Source of the DNA: Anaerolineae bacterium
GTDB lineage: Bacteria; Chloroflexota; Anaerolineae; B4-G1
Assembly (NCBI GenBank): GCA_030612585.1
Contig: JAUWNP010000162.1
Coordinates: 1 to 9,940 of the forward strand
Reading direction: 5' to 3'
Length of the DNA: 9,940 bases
This document shows, piece by piece, positions 1-5,678 of the stretch. Positions within the stretch are counted from its first letter, which is position 1, and every line of letters starts with the position of its first letter. A program made the position numbers and the translations under genes. The notes beneath the pieces are model-generated. The model was not told where the DNA came from. It saw nothing but the letters and a program-made list of their open reading frames with translations, and searched no databases.

Positions 1-252
1 CGCCTCGGTGTCCGGTACCACCAGGCTGAGCGATGCGTTGCGGATGATTAGGCGCTCGATGGTGGCGTAGTCGGCCGCACGAGGTTCCGCTGCGGCAGGA
101 ACCGCCATCTCCTCCTGAACCTCAACGGTGCGGCCTCCTTCCTGGGCCTCGGAATAAAAAATCTCGGGTGCGGGCGCTGCCTTCTGTGCACAGCCTGCGA
201 TGGCCAGTACCAGGATAGAGGTGATGACACCGTATGTTATCTTCTTCCCCAT
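1..252 (-). CDS. Lipoprotein with N-terminal part of a DUF4349-like region (partial, 3' end outside window)
   Basis: Only the first 84 codons are present; the gene runs off the left edge. The start ATG (252-250) is preceded by AGGAGA, about 7 nt upstream. Residues 1-21 form a lipoprotein signal peptide: two lysines at 3-4, a hydrophobic stretch (about 9-19) and a lipobox IAGC with the lipidated cysteine at position 21. A low-complexity Ala/Pro/Glu linker follows. From about residue 67 a segment reading RLIIRNASLSLVV-DTEA resembles the beginning of DUF4349 proteins, which are membrane-anchored proteins of unknown function that usually continue with a coiled coil and a C-terminal membrane helix; those parts would lie outside the window. 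The protein should be anchored on the outer face of the cytoplasmic membrane. It lies downstream of the metallophosphoesterase on the same strand, 221 nt away, so co-transcription is possible but not obvious. The lipoprotein call is firm; the DUF4349 call is from pattern memory. Confidence 0.7.
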   Translation of the reverse strand, partial: MGKKITYGVITSILVLAIAGCAQKAAPAPEIFYSEAQEGGRTVEVQEEMAVPAAAEPRAADYATIERLIIRNASLSLVVPDTEA

Positions 253-473
253 TGTTGTTCTCCTTTTCTCGTGAGTGTTCAGGGGGGTGAGGAAAACGCT
301 TGCCAAGACCTCCGAGGTTTACAAAATGGTGCTCTCTCGACGACTTTGAACGGCAGACAACCCACTTTTCAAGCCAAATTGCAGCCAAAACCTCGGAGGT
401 CTGAACGCTTACCTTTTCCCTAGAGTTGAAGTCACACTCTCTAGACGCCAGAGCGTGCTCCAGAGTTCCCGCA
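253..473. other. Gene-free spacer between lipoprotein and metallophosphoesterase genes
   Basis: No convincing coding region is seen in these 221 nt. The spacer carries the ribosome binding site of the lipoprotein gene next to 252 and a 15-bp inverted repeat (306-320 and 388-402). I see no clear sigma70 promoter on the minus strand for the lipoprotein gene. Confidence 0.6.
306..402. repeat. 15-bp perfect inverted repeat with 67-bp spacer
   Basis: AGACCTCCGAGGTTT at 306-320 is the exact reverse complement of AAACCTCGGAGGTCT at 388-402. Each arm is itself a near-palindrome (ACCTC-N-GAGGT), so it can form its own small hairpin as well as pair with the other arm. A direct repeat, AACGCTTGCC (about 295-304) and AACGCTTACC (404-413), flanks the arms. 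On the minus strand the right arm reads hairpin then TTTT, so it could act as a weak terminator for the metallophosphoesterase. It could also be a small dispersed repeat or two half-copies of one; this cannot be decided from one locus. Confidence 0.6.
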
Positions 474-1202
474 TCAGCGCCCCGTCTCCAGTCGCTCGAT
501 GAGACGGCGGGGAAGGCCCCGGGCGCGCATGCGTTCCTGTGTGATTTCCACCGGGTAGGCGACGCGGTGAAATTCCCAGGTCATACGTTCCATATCGAGC
601 ATAGCGTAACTGGCACGCGGGTCGCCGTCGCGAGGCTGACCCACGCTGCCCGGGTTGATGATCAAACGCTGCGAGCCGAGCGGCACGGGCTCGGGGAAGG
701 GAGGTGCCAGAGTGTTGCAACGTTGTCCTGGTTCGTCCAACTCGAAGATGATGGGGACGTGGGTATGACCCACCAGGCAGGTAGGGGTGGAAAAAAGCGC
801 AAAATTGGCGTAGGCCAGATTGGCATCGAGAATGTACTCCCACACCGGTTCGCGGGGACTGGCGTGAGCAAGGTAGAAACCGTTCCGCTCCATCGTGGTG
901 GGGAGTCCGCTCAGGTACTCACGCGCGGCGGGCGTGAGTGCCGACTGCGTCCATGCATTAGCGATGCGGGCGTCGGTATTGAAAGCGTTAAGATCCAGTC
1001 GTCCCAGTGCGGCCCAGTCGTGGTTGCCGGCCAGGCTGATGTGGGGAAAGTCCTGGATGCGCGTTATGCACTCGTTGGGTTTGGGGCCGTATCCCACCAG
1101 GTCGCCCAGACACCAGATCTCGTTGAAGGGTGGTGCATCAGCTAGCACCGCCTCCATGGCCGCCAGGTTGGCATGAATATCGGATATGATCAGGTAGTGC
1201 AT
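474..1202 (-). CDS. Calcineurin-like metallophosphoesterase (YfcE/MJ0936-like)
   Basis: This 242-residue protein shows the whole metallophosphoesterase signature in order: DIH at 8-10, GD at 33-34 (GDLVGYGP), GNHD at 59-62, a histidine at 113 (AHASP) and GHTH at 145-148. These are the ligands of a two-metal centre (usually Mn, Fe or Ni) that hydrolyses phosphomono- or phosphodiesters. Length and motif spacing fit the small Metallophos_2 proteins (YfcE, MJ0936), often labelled phosphodiesterase or serine/threonine phosphatase; the natural substrate is not predictable. There is no signal peptide, so it is cytoplasmic. The ATG at 1202 is supported by GGAGTG eight nt upstream. It is transcribed divergently from tsaE. 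The last 70 or so residues lie beyond the catalytic motifs and include an NPGSVGQPRDG stretch typical of the family. Confidence 0.88.
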   Translation of the reverse strand: MHYLIISDIHANLAAMEAVLADAPPFNEIWCLGDLVGYGPKPNECITRIQDFPHISLAGNHDWAALGRLDLNAFNTDARIANAWTQSALTPAAREYLSGLPTTMERNGFYLAHASPREPVWEYILDANLAYANFALFSTPTCLVGHTHVPIIFELDEPGQRCNTLAPPFPEPVPLGSQRLIINPGSVGQPRDGDPRASYAMLDMERMTWEFHRVAYPVEITQERMRARGLPRRLIERLETGR

Positions 1203-1232
1203 AGCCTTATCACTCCATGTGAGGTTAGTGAT

Positions 1233-1238
1233 ATTATA
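1233..1238 (-). promoter_or_regulatory. Candidate -10 element for the metallophosphoesterase gene
   Basis: On the minus strand this reads TATAAT within TATATAAT. It would give a start of transcription near 1226 and a leader of about 24 nt to the ATG at 1202. No good -35 hexamer sits 16-18 bp upstream (TAGCGC at a spacing of 17), so either it is a weak promoter or an activator is needed. Confidence 0.45.
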
Positions 1239-1264
1239 TACCTATTCCCTGGTTTGCGCTAGCC

Positions 1265-1281
1265 ACCGAATACGTTTCGGT
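1265..1281. promoter_or_regulatory. Inverted repeat in the divergent control region (possible operator)
   Basis: ACCGAA (1265-1270) and TTCGGT (1276-1281) are perfect 6-bp arms around TACGT. The element lies between the two divergent promoter candidates, just upstream of the minus-strand -35 area and about 30 bp upstream of the tsaE -35. This position suits a regulator site, but a 6-bp palindrome can arise by chance. Confidence 0.3.
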
Positions 1282-1310
1282 CACCTTTATTCGTGAGGCA
1301 ACGCGGCCGC

Positions 1311-1339
1311 TTGTCGAGCCTGGATAATGGTTGTATAAT
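1311..1339 (+). promoter_or_regulatory. Sigma70-type promoter of the tsaE-tsaB-rimI operon
   Basis: TTGTCG (-35, 1311-1316) is followed after exactly 17 bp by a perfect TATAAT (-10, 1334-1339). Transcription would start near 1346, giving a leader of about 40 nt before the tsaE ATG at 1387. Confidence 0.7.
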
Positions 1340-1386
1340 CACCCTCGAATTTACCAGGTACTGTCAGCAACTATCACGATATCCCA

Positions 1387-1893
1387 ATGACCCCGATTCT
1401 CGATCAGCATACGTTGGAGTTTGTAAGTCGCAGCCCCGATCAGACACAGCGGCTGGGAGCACGCCTGGGTGCGCTGTTGCAAGGCGGGGACGTGATTTGC
1501 CTGGAAGGACCGCTGGGTGCAGGCAAGACGTGTCTGGCGCAGGGCATAGGCCGGGGATGGGGGATCGGCCAGAGACTCGTCAGCCCCTCCTTCGTCCTGG
1601 TTCGCGAGTACGCGCGGGCACAGTACGGCGTGCGGCTCTACCACGTAGACCTGTACCGCATCTCCGACGCCAGCGAAGCCTGGGGATTGGGGCTGGAGGA
1701 GTTCGTGGGGGACAGGCACGCCGTTTGTGTTATCGAATGGGCGGAGCGGGCGCAGCCCCTGATGCCGCCCGAGCACCTATGGATCAGGCTGGAGTTTGCT
1801 GGCCAGACTCGACGGGCCCTATATTTCGTGGCGCAAGGGAAGCATCATACGGCAATGCTGCAGGAGTTTCGCCGGTCAGCCTTCGGAGCGTAG
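1387..1893 (+). CDS. tsaE: tRNA threonylcarbamoyladenosine biosynthesis ATPase TsaE
   Basis: This 168-residue P-loop ATPase is a standard TsaE. TsaE works with TsaB and TsaD, which transfer the threonylcarbamoyl group to A37 of ANN-decoding tRNAs; TsaE resets or activates that complex by ATP hydrolysis in the cytoplasm. Visible motifs are Walker A GPLGAGKT (41-48), the switch segment SPSF (66-69, usually SPTF), HVDLYR (86-91) with the conserved Asp, and IEWAER (116-121). Length matches the family. The ATG at 1387 is the natural start for this fold, but no clear Shine-Dalgarno sequence precedes it. It is first in the operon, 33 nt ahead of tsaB. Confidence 0.93.
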   Translation: MTPILDQHTLEFVSRSPDQTQRLGARLGALLQGGDVICLEGPLGAGKTCLAQGIGRGWGIGQRLVSPSFVLVREYARAQYGVRLYHVDLYRISDASEAWGLGLEEFVGDRHAVCVIEWAERAQPLMPPEHLWIRLEFAGQTRRALYFVAQGKHHTAMLQEFRRSAFGA

Positions 1894-1897
1894 GTAG

Positions 1898-1929
1898 GAT
1901 GCAAGATACAGGATGGAAGATGCAAGATG
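1898..1929 (+). repeat. Short imperfect direct repeat overlapping the tsaB start codon
   Basis: GATGCAAGAT occurs at 1898-1907 and again at 1919-1928, with related GATACAGGATGGAA sequence between. The run resembles the purine-rich GATGCAAGAT-type microsatellites scattered between genes in some bacteria. The last GATG supplies the tsaB ATG (1927-1929), and the internal GGAAGA about 7 nt upstream may serve as its ribosome binding site. Confidence 0.55.
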
Positions 1930-2583
1930 TTAGTTGCGATTGATACTGCCACTAACTACGCCAGCCTGGCCTTGCACGATGGGTTCAAGGTGCGGGCGGA
2001 GTACACGTGGGAAGCGCAGCGTAGGCATACCGTCGGGTTGTTGCCCCGCCTGGTAGCCGCGTTGGAGCAATTGGGTCTTGGAGTCGAGCACCTCAGCGGG
2101 GTGGCGGTGACGCGAGGGCCGGGCTCCTTCACTGGGTTACGGGTGGGTTTGGCTGTAGCAAAGGGGCTGGCATTGGCGCGGGGACTGGCGCTGGTGAGCG
2201 TGCCGACACTGGACGTGGTTGCGGTGGCCCAAGGGCGAGATCGCCGGCCGCTGTGCGTGGTGTTGCAGGCTGGGCGGGGCCGAGTCTGTGTCGCCACCTA
2301 CCGCTGGTGGAGGGGGGAGTGGTACGCTCGCGAGGCACCACGTCTCACAACCTGGCCTGTCCTGGTGGAAGAGACGTCCTCCCCGACCCTCTTTTGCGGC
2401 GAGATTGACCTGGTGGGAGCCGATGCCTTGGCCACTCTTGGCGAACGGGCCGTGCTCTTGCCGGCGGCCACGCGGCTGCGACGGGCCGGCTTTCTGGCGG
2501 AGTTGGCCTGGCGGCGACTGAACCGTGGCGAAGCCGACGATCCGGCCACGCTGACCCCGATTTACCTTCAATATCCCACGTGA
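1927..2583 (+). CDS. tsaB: tRNA threonylcarbamoyladenosine biosynthesis protein TsaB
   Basis: This 218-residue protein belongs to the ASKHA-fold TsaB/YeaZ family, the non-catalytic partner that dimerises with TsaD for t6A formation on tRNA. It opens with LVAIDTAT (2-9), the family's first strand, then RRHTVGLLP (32-40). The hallmark GPGSFTGLR sits at 63-71 and continues into the family's Gly/Ala-rich VGLAVAKGLA (72-81). The C-terminus carries the usual PIYLQYP ending. Length (218) is close to E. coli TsaB (231). No tsaD is in this window, so the catalytic partner must be encoded elsewhere. The stop overlaps the rimI start by 4 nt (GTGA, 2580-2583), giving translational coupling. Confidence 0.93.
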   Translation: MLVAIDTATNYASLALHDGFKVRAEYTWEAQRRHTVGLLPRLVAALEQLGLGVEHLSGVAVTRGPGSFTGLRVGLAVAKGLALARGLALVSVPTLDVVAVAQGRDRRPLCVVLQAGRGRVCVATYRWWRGEWYAREAPRLTTWPVLVEETSSPTLFCGEIDLVGADALATLGERAVLLPAATRLRRAGFLAELAWRRLNRGEADDPATLTPIYLQYPT

Positions 2584-3215
2584 CACACCAGATCTTGCCC
2601 TACGCCATCCGTCCGATGGAGCCGGGCGACGTCCCGACGGTCGTCGCCATTGACCGGCTTTCCTACCCCACGCCCTGGCCTGCGTCGTCTTATTTGCACG
2701 AACTGAGTCACAGCACGCGCTCCTTCTACCACGTCTTGTTGAAGCCGGCGACGGGCGGCACTGCGCCCTCTGGGCGGGGATGGCGGCGCTGGTTGCGTGG
2801 CCTGATTGGCCTGCCGGGAGAAAGCCGGGTGATCGGGTACGTGGGCTTCAGGCTCCAGGACAGCGGGGCGCACGTCAGCACCCTCGCCGTACATCCAGAA
2901 TGGCGCGGGAAGGGGTTGGGGGAACTGTTGCTGCTGACGGCGATGGAGAGGGCGCTGGAACTGGAGGTCGGCATGGTGACGTTGGAGATGCGCGCCTCCA
3001 ACCGGTTGGCTCACCACCTCTATCGCAAGTACGGCTTCCGATTCAAGGGCACACATCGGGGTTACTATCGGGATGGCGAGGATGCCTGGCTGATGCAGTA
3101 CGAGATGAACAGAGACACCTGTCAGGCGCGACTAGCCGGGCTGCGGCAGGTTTTGGAGGCCCGCCTTTATCGCCAACAGGCGGGCGTTGGACAAAATGGT
3201 GGGGATACGCTATAA
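2580..3215 (+). CDS. rimI: RimI-like GNAT N-acetyltransferase with an internal insertion
   Basis: This is a GNAT-fold acetyltransferase of the RimI type, which transfers acetyl from acetyl-CoA to protein N-termini (ribosomal protein S18 in E. coli). It starts with GTG at 2580 inside the tsaB stop overlap. Motif A is VSTLAVHP plus RGKGLG (109-114), the acetyl-CoA pyrophosphate loop. Motif B is EMRASNRLAHHLYRKYGF (136-153), followed by the GYYRDGEDAWLM strand. Two departures from the roughly 150-residue E. coli protein are visible: a basic, Gly-rich insertion at about 55-81 between early strands, and a C-terminal tail of about 35 residues after 175. The tsaE-tsaB-rimI order is a widespread conserved cluster and supports the RimI assignment over a generic GNAT. 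Substrate is inferred. Confidence 0.85.
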   Translation: MTHQILPYAIRPMEPGDVPTVVAIDRLSYPTPWPASSYLHELSHSTRSFYHVLLKPATGGTAPSGRGWRRWLRGLIGLPGESRVIGYVGFRLQDSGAHVSTLAVHPEWRGKGLGELLLLTAMERALELEVGMVTLEMRASNRLAHHLYRKYGFRFKGTHRGYYRDGEDAWLMQYEMNRDTCQARLAGLRQVLEARLYRQQAGVGQNGGDTL

Positions 3216-3216
3216 T
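3187..3216 (+). promoter_or_regulatory. Sigma70-type promoter overlapping the end of rimI, driving the uracil-DNA glycosylase gene
   Basis: TTGGAC (-35, 3187-3192) and a perfect TATAAT (-10, 3211-3216) are separated by 18 bp. The -10 covers the rimI stop codon (3213-3215). Transcription would start near 3223, leaving a structured leader of about 240 nt before the glycosylase start at 3464. Confidence 0.7.
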
Positions 3217-3237
3217 CGTGAAACGCAGGGCGAGTCA

Positions 3238-3336
3238 AAATTCAGTGGGTGTGTTTCATCTCGGTTGTAGGGCAATTTGCCAAATTGCCCCTGGGACAAG
3301 TTGCCAACTTGTCCTACAACTCATTTGAAACGCGCC
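3238..3336 (+). repeat. 99-bp direct repeat, copy 1, with nested hairpins
   Basis: This copy is followed immediately by copy 2 with only 4 differences in 99 positions, all A/G transitions. It contains hairpin 1 at 3270-3290 (9-bp stem, GCC loop) and hairpin 2 at 3294-3314 (9-bp stem, GCC loop). These are enclosed by GTTGTAGG (3264-3271) pairing with CCTACAAC (3313-3320). A further stem pairs 3248-3258 with 3326-3336 using two G-U wobbles. The result is a clover- or three-way-junction-like fold. It resembles REP/BIME-type palindromic elements; no transposase is nearby. Confidence 0.8.
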
Positions 3337-3435
3337 AAATTCAGTGGGTGTGTTTCGTCTCGGTTGTAGGGCAATTTGCCAAATTGCCCCTGGGACAAGT
3401 TACCAACTTGTCCTACAACTCATTTGAAACACACC
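3337..3435 (+). repeat. 99-bp direct repeat, copy 2, with nested hairpins
   Basis: The architecture is the same as copy 1, shifted by 99 bp: hairpins at 3369-3389 and 3393-3413 and an enclosing stem of 3363-3370 with 3412-3419. The outermost stem is fully Watson-Crick here: GGGTGTGTTTC (3346-3356) with GAAACACACCC (3426-3436), 11 bp. The loop of hairpin 2 is ACC instead of GCC. The copy ends about 16 nt before the ribosome binding site of the glycosylase gene, so the fold would sit in its mRNA leader. Confidence 0.8.
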
Positions 3436-3451
3436 CCAATCCAGTTCATAT

Positions 3452-3457
3452 AGGAGG
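3452..3457 (+). promoter_or_regulatory. Strong Shine-Dalgarno fixing the GTG start of the glycosylase gene
   Basis: AGGAGG lies 6 nt before the GTG at 3464-3466. A second GTG at 3462-3464 is in another frame that does not encode the protein, so the spacing and frame together select 3464. Confidence 0.75.
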
Positions 3458-3463
3458 GAGAGT

Positions 3464-4066
3464 GTGTCAGAGTTGGAGGCGCTGGCGGCAGAGATTACCC
3501 GGTGTACACGGTGTCTTTTGCACAGGGGACGGACCAAGGCGGTGCCTGGCGAGGGGCCAGGGGATGCCGAGATTATGTTCATCGGCGAAGCGCCGGGGTT
3601 CCACGAAGATCAACAGGGCCGCCCGTTTGTGGGGGCGGCAGGCCGATTCCTTGAGGAATTATTGGAAAGCATCGGCCTGACGCGGGAGGATGTGTACATT
3701 GCCAACGTAATCAAGTGCCGTCCACCATCCAATCGCGACCCATTACCCGATGAGATCGAAGCCTGCAGGCCGTTCCTCGACCAGCAGATCGAACTGGTCC
3801 AGCCCAAGTTGGTGGTGACGCTGGGGCGCTTCTCGATGGCGCGGGCCTTTCCAAAAGCACGCATCTCCCGCATTCACGGTCAGCCATGCAAGATCGGCGG
3901 CGTGATCTACTATCCGATGTATCATCCGGCGGCGGCACTGCACCAGCCCAGCCTGCGCCGCACCATTGGGGAGGACATGCGCCGCATTCCTGAGTTGCTT
4001 CAGCAGACGGCACAGATTGCCGAATCCTCGCTCCCTCCAGATGCGGAGCAGTTAAGGCTGTTTTGA
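3464..4066 (+). CDS. Family 4 uracil-DNA glycosylase (4Fe-4S)
   Basis: This 200-residue enzyme removes uracil (from cytosine deamination or dUMP misincorporation) from DNA, starting base-excision repair. The family-4 signature is complete. Four cysteines fit the 4Fe-4S cluster pattern: C14 and C17 (TRCTRC), C85 (VIKCRPP) and C101 (EACRPF). Motif 1 is GEAPGFHED (41-49) followed by GRPFVG (52-57); the segment NVIKCRPPSNRDP (81-93) follows; motif 2 is YHPAA (153-157) with the catalytic-loop histidine at 154. Families 1 and 2 lack these cysteines. The family is common in thermophiles and archaea but is not restricted to them. The gene has its own promoter and a structured leader, and its stop overlaps the start of the next gene by 4 nt. 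Confidence 0.93.
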   Translation: MSELEALAAEITRCTRCLLHRGRTKAVPGEGPGDAEIMFIGEAPGFHEDQQGRPFVGAAGRFLEELLESIGLTREDVYIANVIKCRPPSNRDPLPDEIEACRPFLDQQIELVQPKLVVTLGRFSMARAFPKARISRIHGQPCKIGGVIYYPMYHPAAALHQPSLRRTIGEDMRRIPELLQQTAQIAESSLPPDAEQLRLF

Positions 4067-4473
4067 GAGTGATCCAGTTTATCTCCATCGTCGTGCTTAC
4101 GTTCGCGCTGGCGCTGATCGTGCTGGGGGCCATCACGATGTGGCTGGAACGAGGGCGGGGGCGTCTCCAGGGAGTTGCCCTAACCCTGGTCGGGTTGCTC
4201 GTCGGCATCGGATACGCCTTTCTGGGGAGCCGTTTCTCGCTGGCGCTGTTCGACCATCTGATCGTGCAAGTGGATTTGCCGGCCTTGATGGCCACGGCCT
4301 TCACCTACACGGCGGGCGTGCTGAGCGGCGTTTCGCTGGCGGTGGGGCTTTTCCTGTGGGCCACAGGCCGCTTCCGGCACCGGGTTGAGCGGACGGCGGC
4401 AGCGTTTGTCGTGGTAGGCGTGCTGGTGGCGCTGGCGGCGACCTTTATCGCTATCGTTCTCAGCACTCCCTAG
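4063..4473 (+). CDS. Small four-helix membrane protein, function unknown
   Basis: I do not recognise a family. The 136 residues are dominated by four hydrophobic segments: about 4-27, 36-55, 74-100 and 111-134. They are separated by a basic loop (RGRGR, 30-34), a short Asp-containing linker (64-73) and a basic loop (RFRHRVER, 103-110). The basic loops after helices 1 and 3 suggest, by the positive-inside rule, that these face the cytoplasm with both termini outside. No catalytic motif is visible. The start is either TTG at 4063, overlapping the glycosylase stop with AAGG 5 nt upstream, or in-frame GTG at 4069. Both imply translational coupling with the glycosylase. It is the last gene before the terminator at 4480. 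Confidence 0.72.
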   Translation: MRVIQFISIVVLTFALALIVLGAITMWLERGRGRLQGVALTLVGLLVGIGYAFLGSRFSLALFDHLIVQVDLPALMATAFTYTAGVLSGVSLAVGLFLWATGRFRHRVERTAAAFVVVGVLVALAATFIAIVLSTP

Positions 4474-4479
4474 CAGCAA

Positions 4480-4513
4480 AAACCCTTGGGGTTTTCCGAA
4501 ACCCCAAGGGTTT
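4480..4513. terminator. Bidirectional intrinsic terminator between convergent operons
   Basis: AAACCCTTGGGGTTT (4480-4494) pairs perfectly over 15 bp with AAACCCCAAGGGTTT (4499-4513), with a TCCG loop. It lies 6 nt after the membrane-protein stop and 9 nt after the amidohydrolase stop. Read on the minus strand it ends in a run of five T, so it is the better terminator for the PEP carboxykinase operon; the plus-strand T run is only three. Confidence 0.88.
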
Positions 4514-4522
4514 GTCCATGTA

Positions 4523-5677
4523 TCACTTGCGTAGCAACCGCAGCGCTGCCCCGGCCAGGATAGCCACCCCTACCGGCAGGCAGCGCTCGTTTATGTCGAA
4601 GCGTGGGTGGTGGGCTTTGCGTTTGTCCCCCTCGATGCGGCAGCCCAGCCTGAACATCGCCCCAGGCGCTAGCGCGGAGAAAGTCCCGAAGTCCTCAGCC
4701 CCCATCCCTTTCTTGCGCTGCAGGATGTGCTCGCTCCCCAGTAGTTCGGTGGCGACCTCGCGGATGACATCCACCACTTCCTCGTCGTTGACCATCGGCA
4801 GACAGCCAGGTTCGATCCGCAGCGTGTAGTCTCCGCCCAGCGCCCGCGCCACTTCCAATGCCCGCTTGATCTCGGCGTGGATTTGCTTCCGTACCTCTGC
4901 TTCCATAAAGCGGATGGTGCCGGACATCTCCACCCGCTCCGGGATCACGTTGTCCGCCTGCCCGGCGTGGATGGAGCCGATGCTGACCACTGCCGGGTCG
5001 AGGGGGTGCAGACGGCGGGAGACGATGCCGTGGAGGGCCAGGATAGCGTGCCCGGCGATGTAGATGGGGTCCACCGTGTCGTGGGGATACGCGCCGTGCC
5101 CTCCCTGGCCGATGATGGTGGCGTAGAAGGTGTCTACCCCGGCAGAGACAGGGCCGGTCTCTAGCGTGATGTCGCCAGCGGGAAAGAATCCGTCCACGTG
5201 GAGGGCCAGTACTGCATCTACTCCCTCCATCGCGCCGTCCTCCACCATCCGTGGCGCGCCGGTGATCCCTTCTTCATCCCCCACCTCCTCGGCCGGTTGG
5301 AAAAGGAAGCGTACTGTGCCGGGGAAGGTCTCCTGCGCCAGCAGCGTCGCCACGCCCAGCCCGATGGCGGTGTGGGCGTCGTGGCCGCAGGCGTGCATCA
5401 CGCCTGGAACCCGGGAGGCATAAGGCACATCGTTGGCCTCCTGGAGAGGCAGGGCATCCATATCGGCGCGGATGGCGACGACAGGGTGATCTGCGCCTCG
5501 TTCCGCCACCACTCCGGTGCGCCCCACGCCCGTGCGGACTCGGTAGTTTAGAGATTCCAGCACTGCCGCCACGCGGGCAGCGGTGTGGGTTTCCTGGAAG
5601 CCCAGTTCGGGGTGCATGTGGAATTCCCGCCGCCAGGCGACCAGTTGTGCCTCGATCTCGCGGGCGCGCTTCAGCAT
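4523..5677 (-). CDS. M20 family amidohydrolase (N-acyl-amino-acid hydrolase type)
   Basis: This 384-residue enzyme belongs to the M20D group, which hydrolyses amide bonds of N-acylated amino acids or related conjugates (hippurate, indole-acetyl or N-acetyl amino acids) in the cytoplasm. Motifs in order are HMHPELGF (20-27), RADMDALP (70-77), MHACGHDAHT (94-103), QPAEE (127-131), a histidine at 160, GHGAYPH in the lid/dimer domain, GAEDF, and HHPRFDINE near 356-364. The metal ligands expected for M20D, Cys97, His99, Glu131, His160 and a His of the 356-357 pair, are all present. There is no signal peptide. The ATG at 5677 comes one nt after the upstream stop and lacks its own ribosome binding site, so translation is probably coupled. 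It is the last gene of the operon. Which acyl substrate it uses is not readable from sequence. Confidence 0.9.
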   Translation of the reverse strand: MLKRAREIEAQLVAWRREFHMHPELGFQETHTAARVAAVLESLNYRVRTGVGRTGVVAERGADHPVVAIRADMDALPLQEANDVPYASRVPGVMHACGHDAHTAIGLGVATLLAQETFPGTVRFLFQPAEEVGDEEGITGAPRMVEDGAMEGVDAVLALHVDGFFPAGDITLETGPVSAGVDTFYATIIGQGGHGAYPHDTVDPIYIAGHAILALHGIVSRRLHPLDPAVVSIGSIHAGQADNVIPERVEMSGTIRFMEAEVRKQIHAEIKRALEVARALGGDYTLRIEPGCLPMVNDEEVVDVIREVATELLGSEHILQRKKGMGAEDFGTFSALAPGAMFRLGCRIEGDKRKAHHPRFDINERCLPVGVAILAGAALRLLRK

Positions 5678-5678
5678 C

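Noticed and set aside
122..388. 88-codon minus-strand frame crossing the lipoprotein start and the inverted repeat
   Set aside because: It overlaps the lipoprotein gene in another frame and crosses the non-coding repeat; the translation is low-complexity.
426..1145. 239-codon open frame on the plus strand opposite the metallophosphoesterase
   Set aside because: The minus-strand frame carries all metallophosphoesterase motifs and a good ribosome binding site; this one has neither motif nor ribosome binding site.
3238..3435. Possible CRISPR array
   Set aside because: There are only two units, directly abutting, 99 bp long and without unique spacers; no cas gene is present.
3249..3680. Open frame through both 99-bp repeats giving a repeated 33-residue peptide
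   Set aside because: The repeat length is divisible by three, so openness is automatic. Three of the four copy differences change the peptide while all four keep RNA pairing or loops, and the frame runs into the glycosylase gene in the wrong phase.
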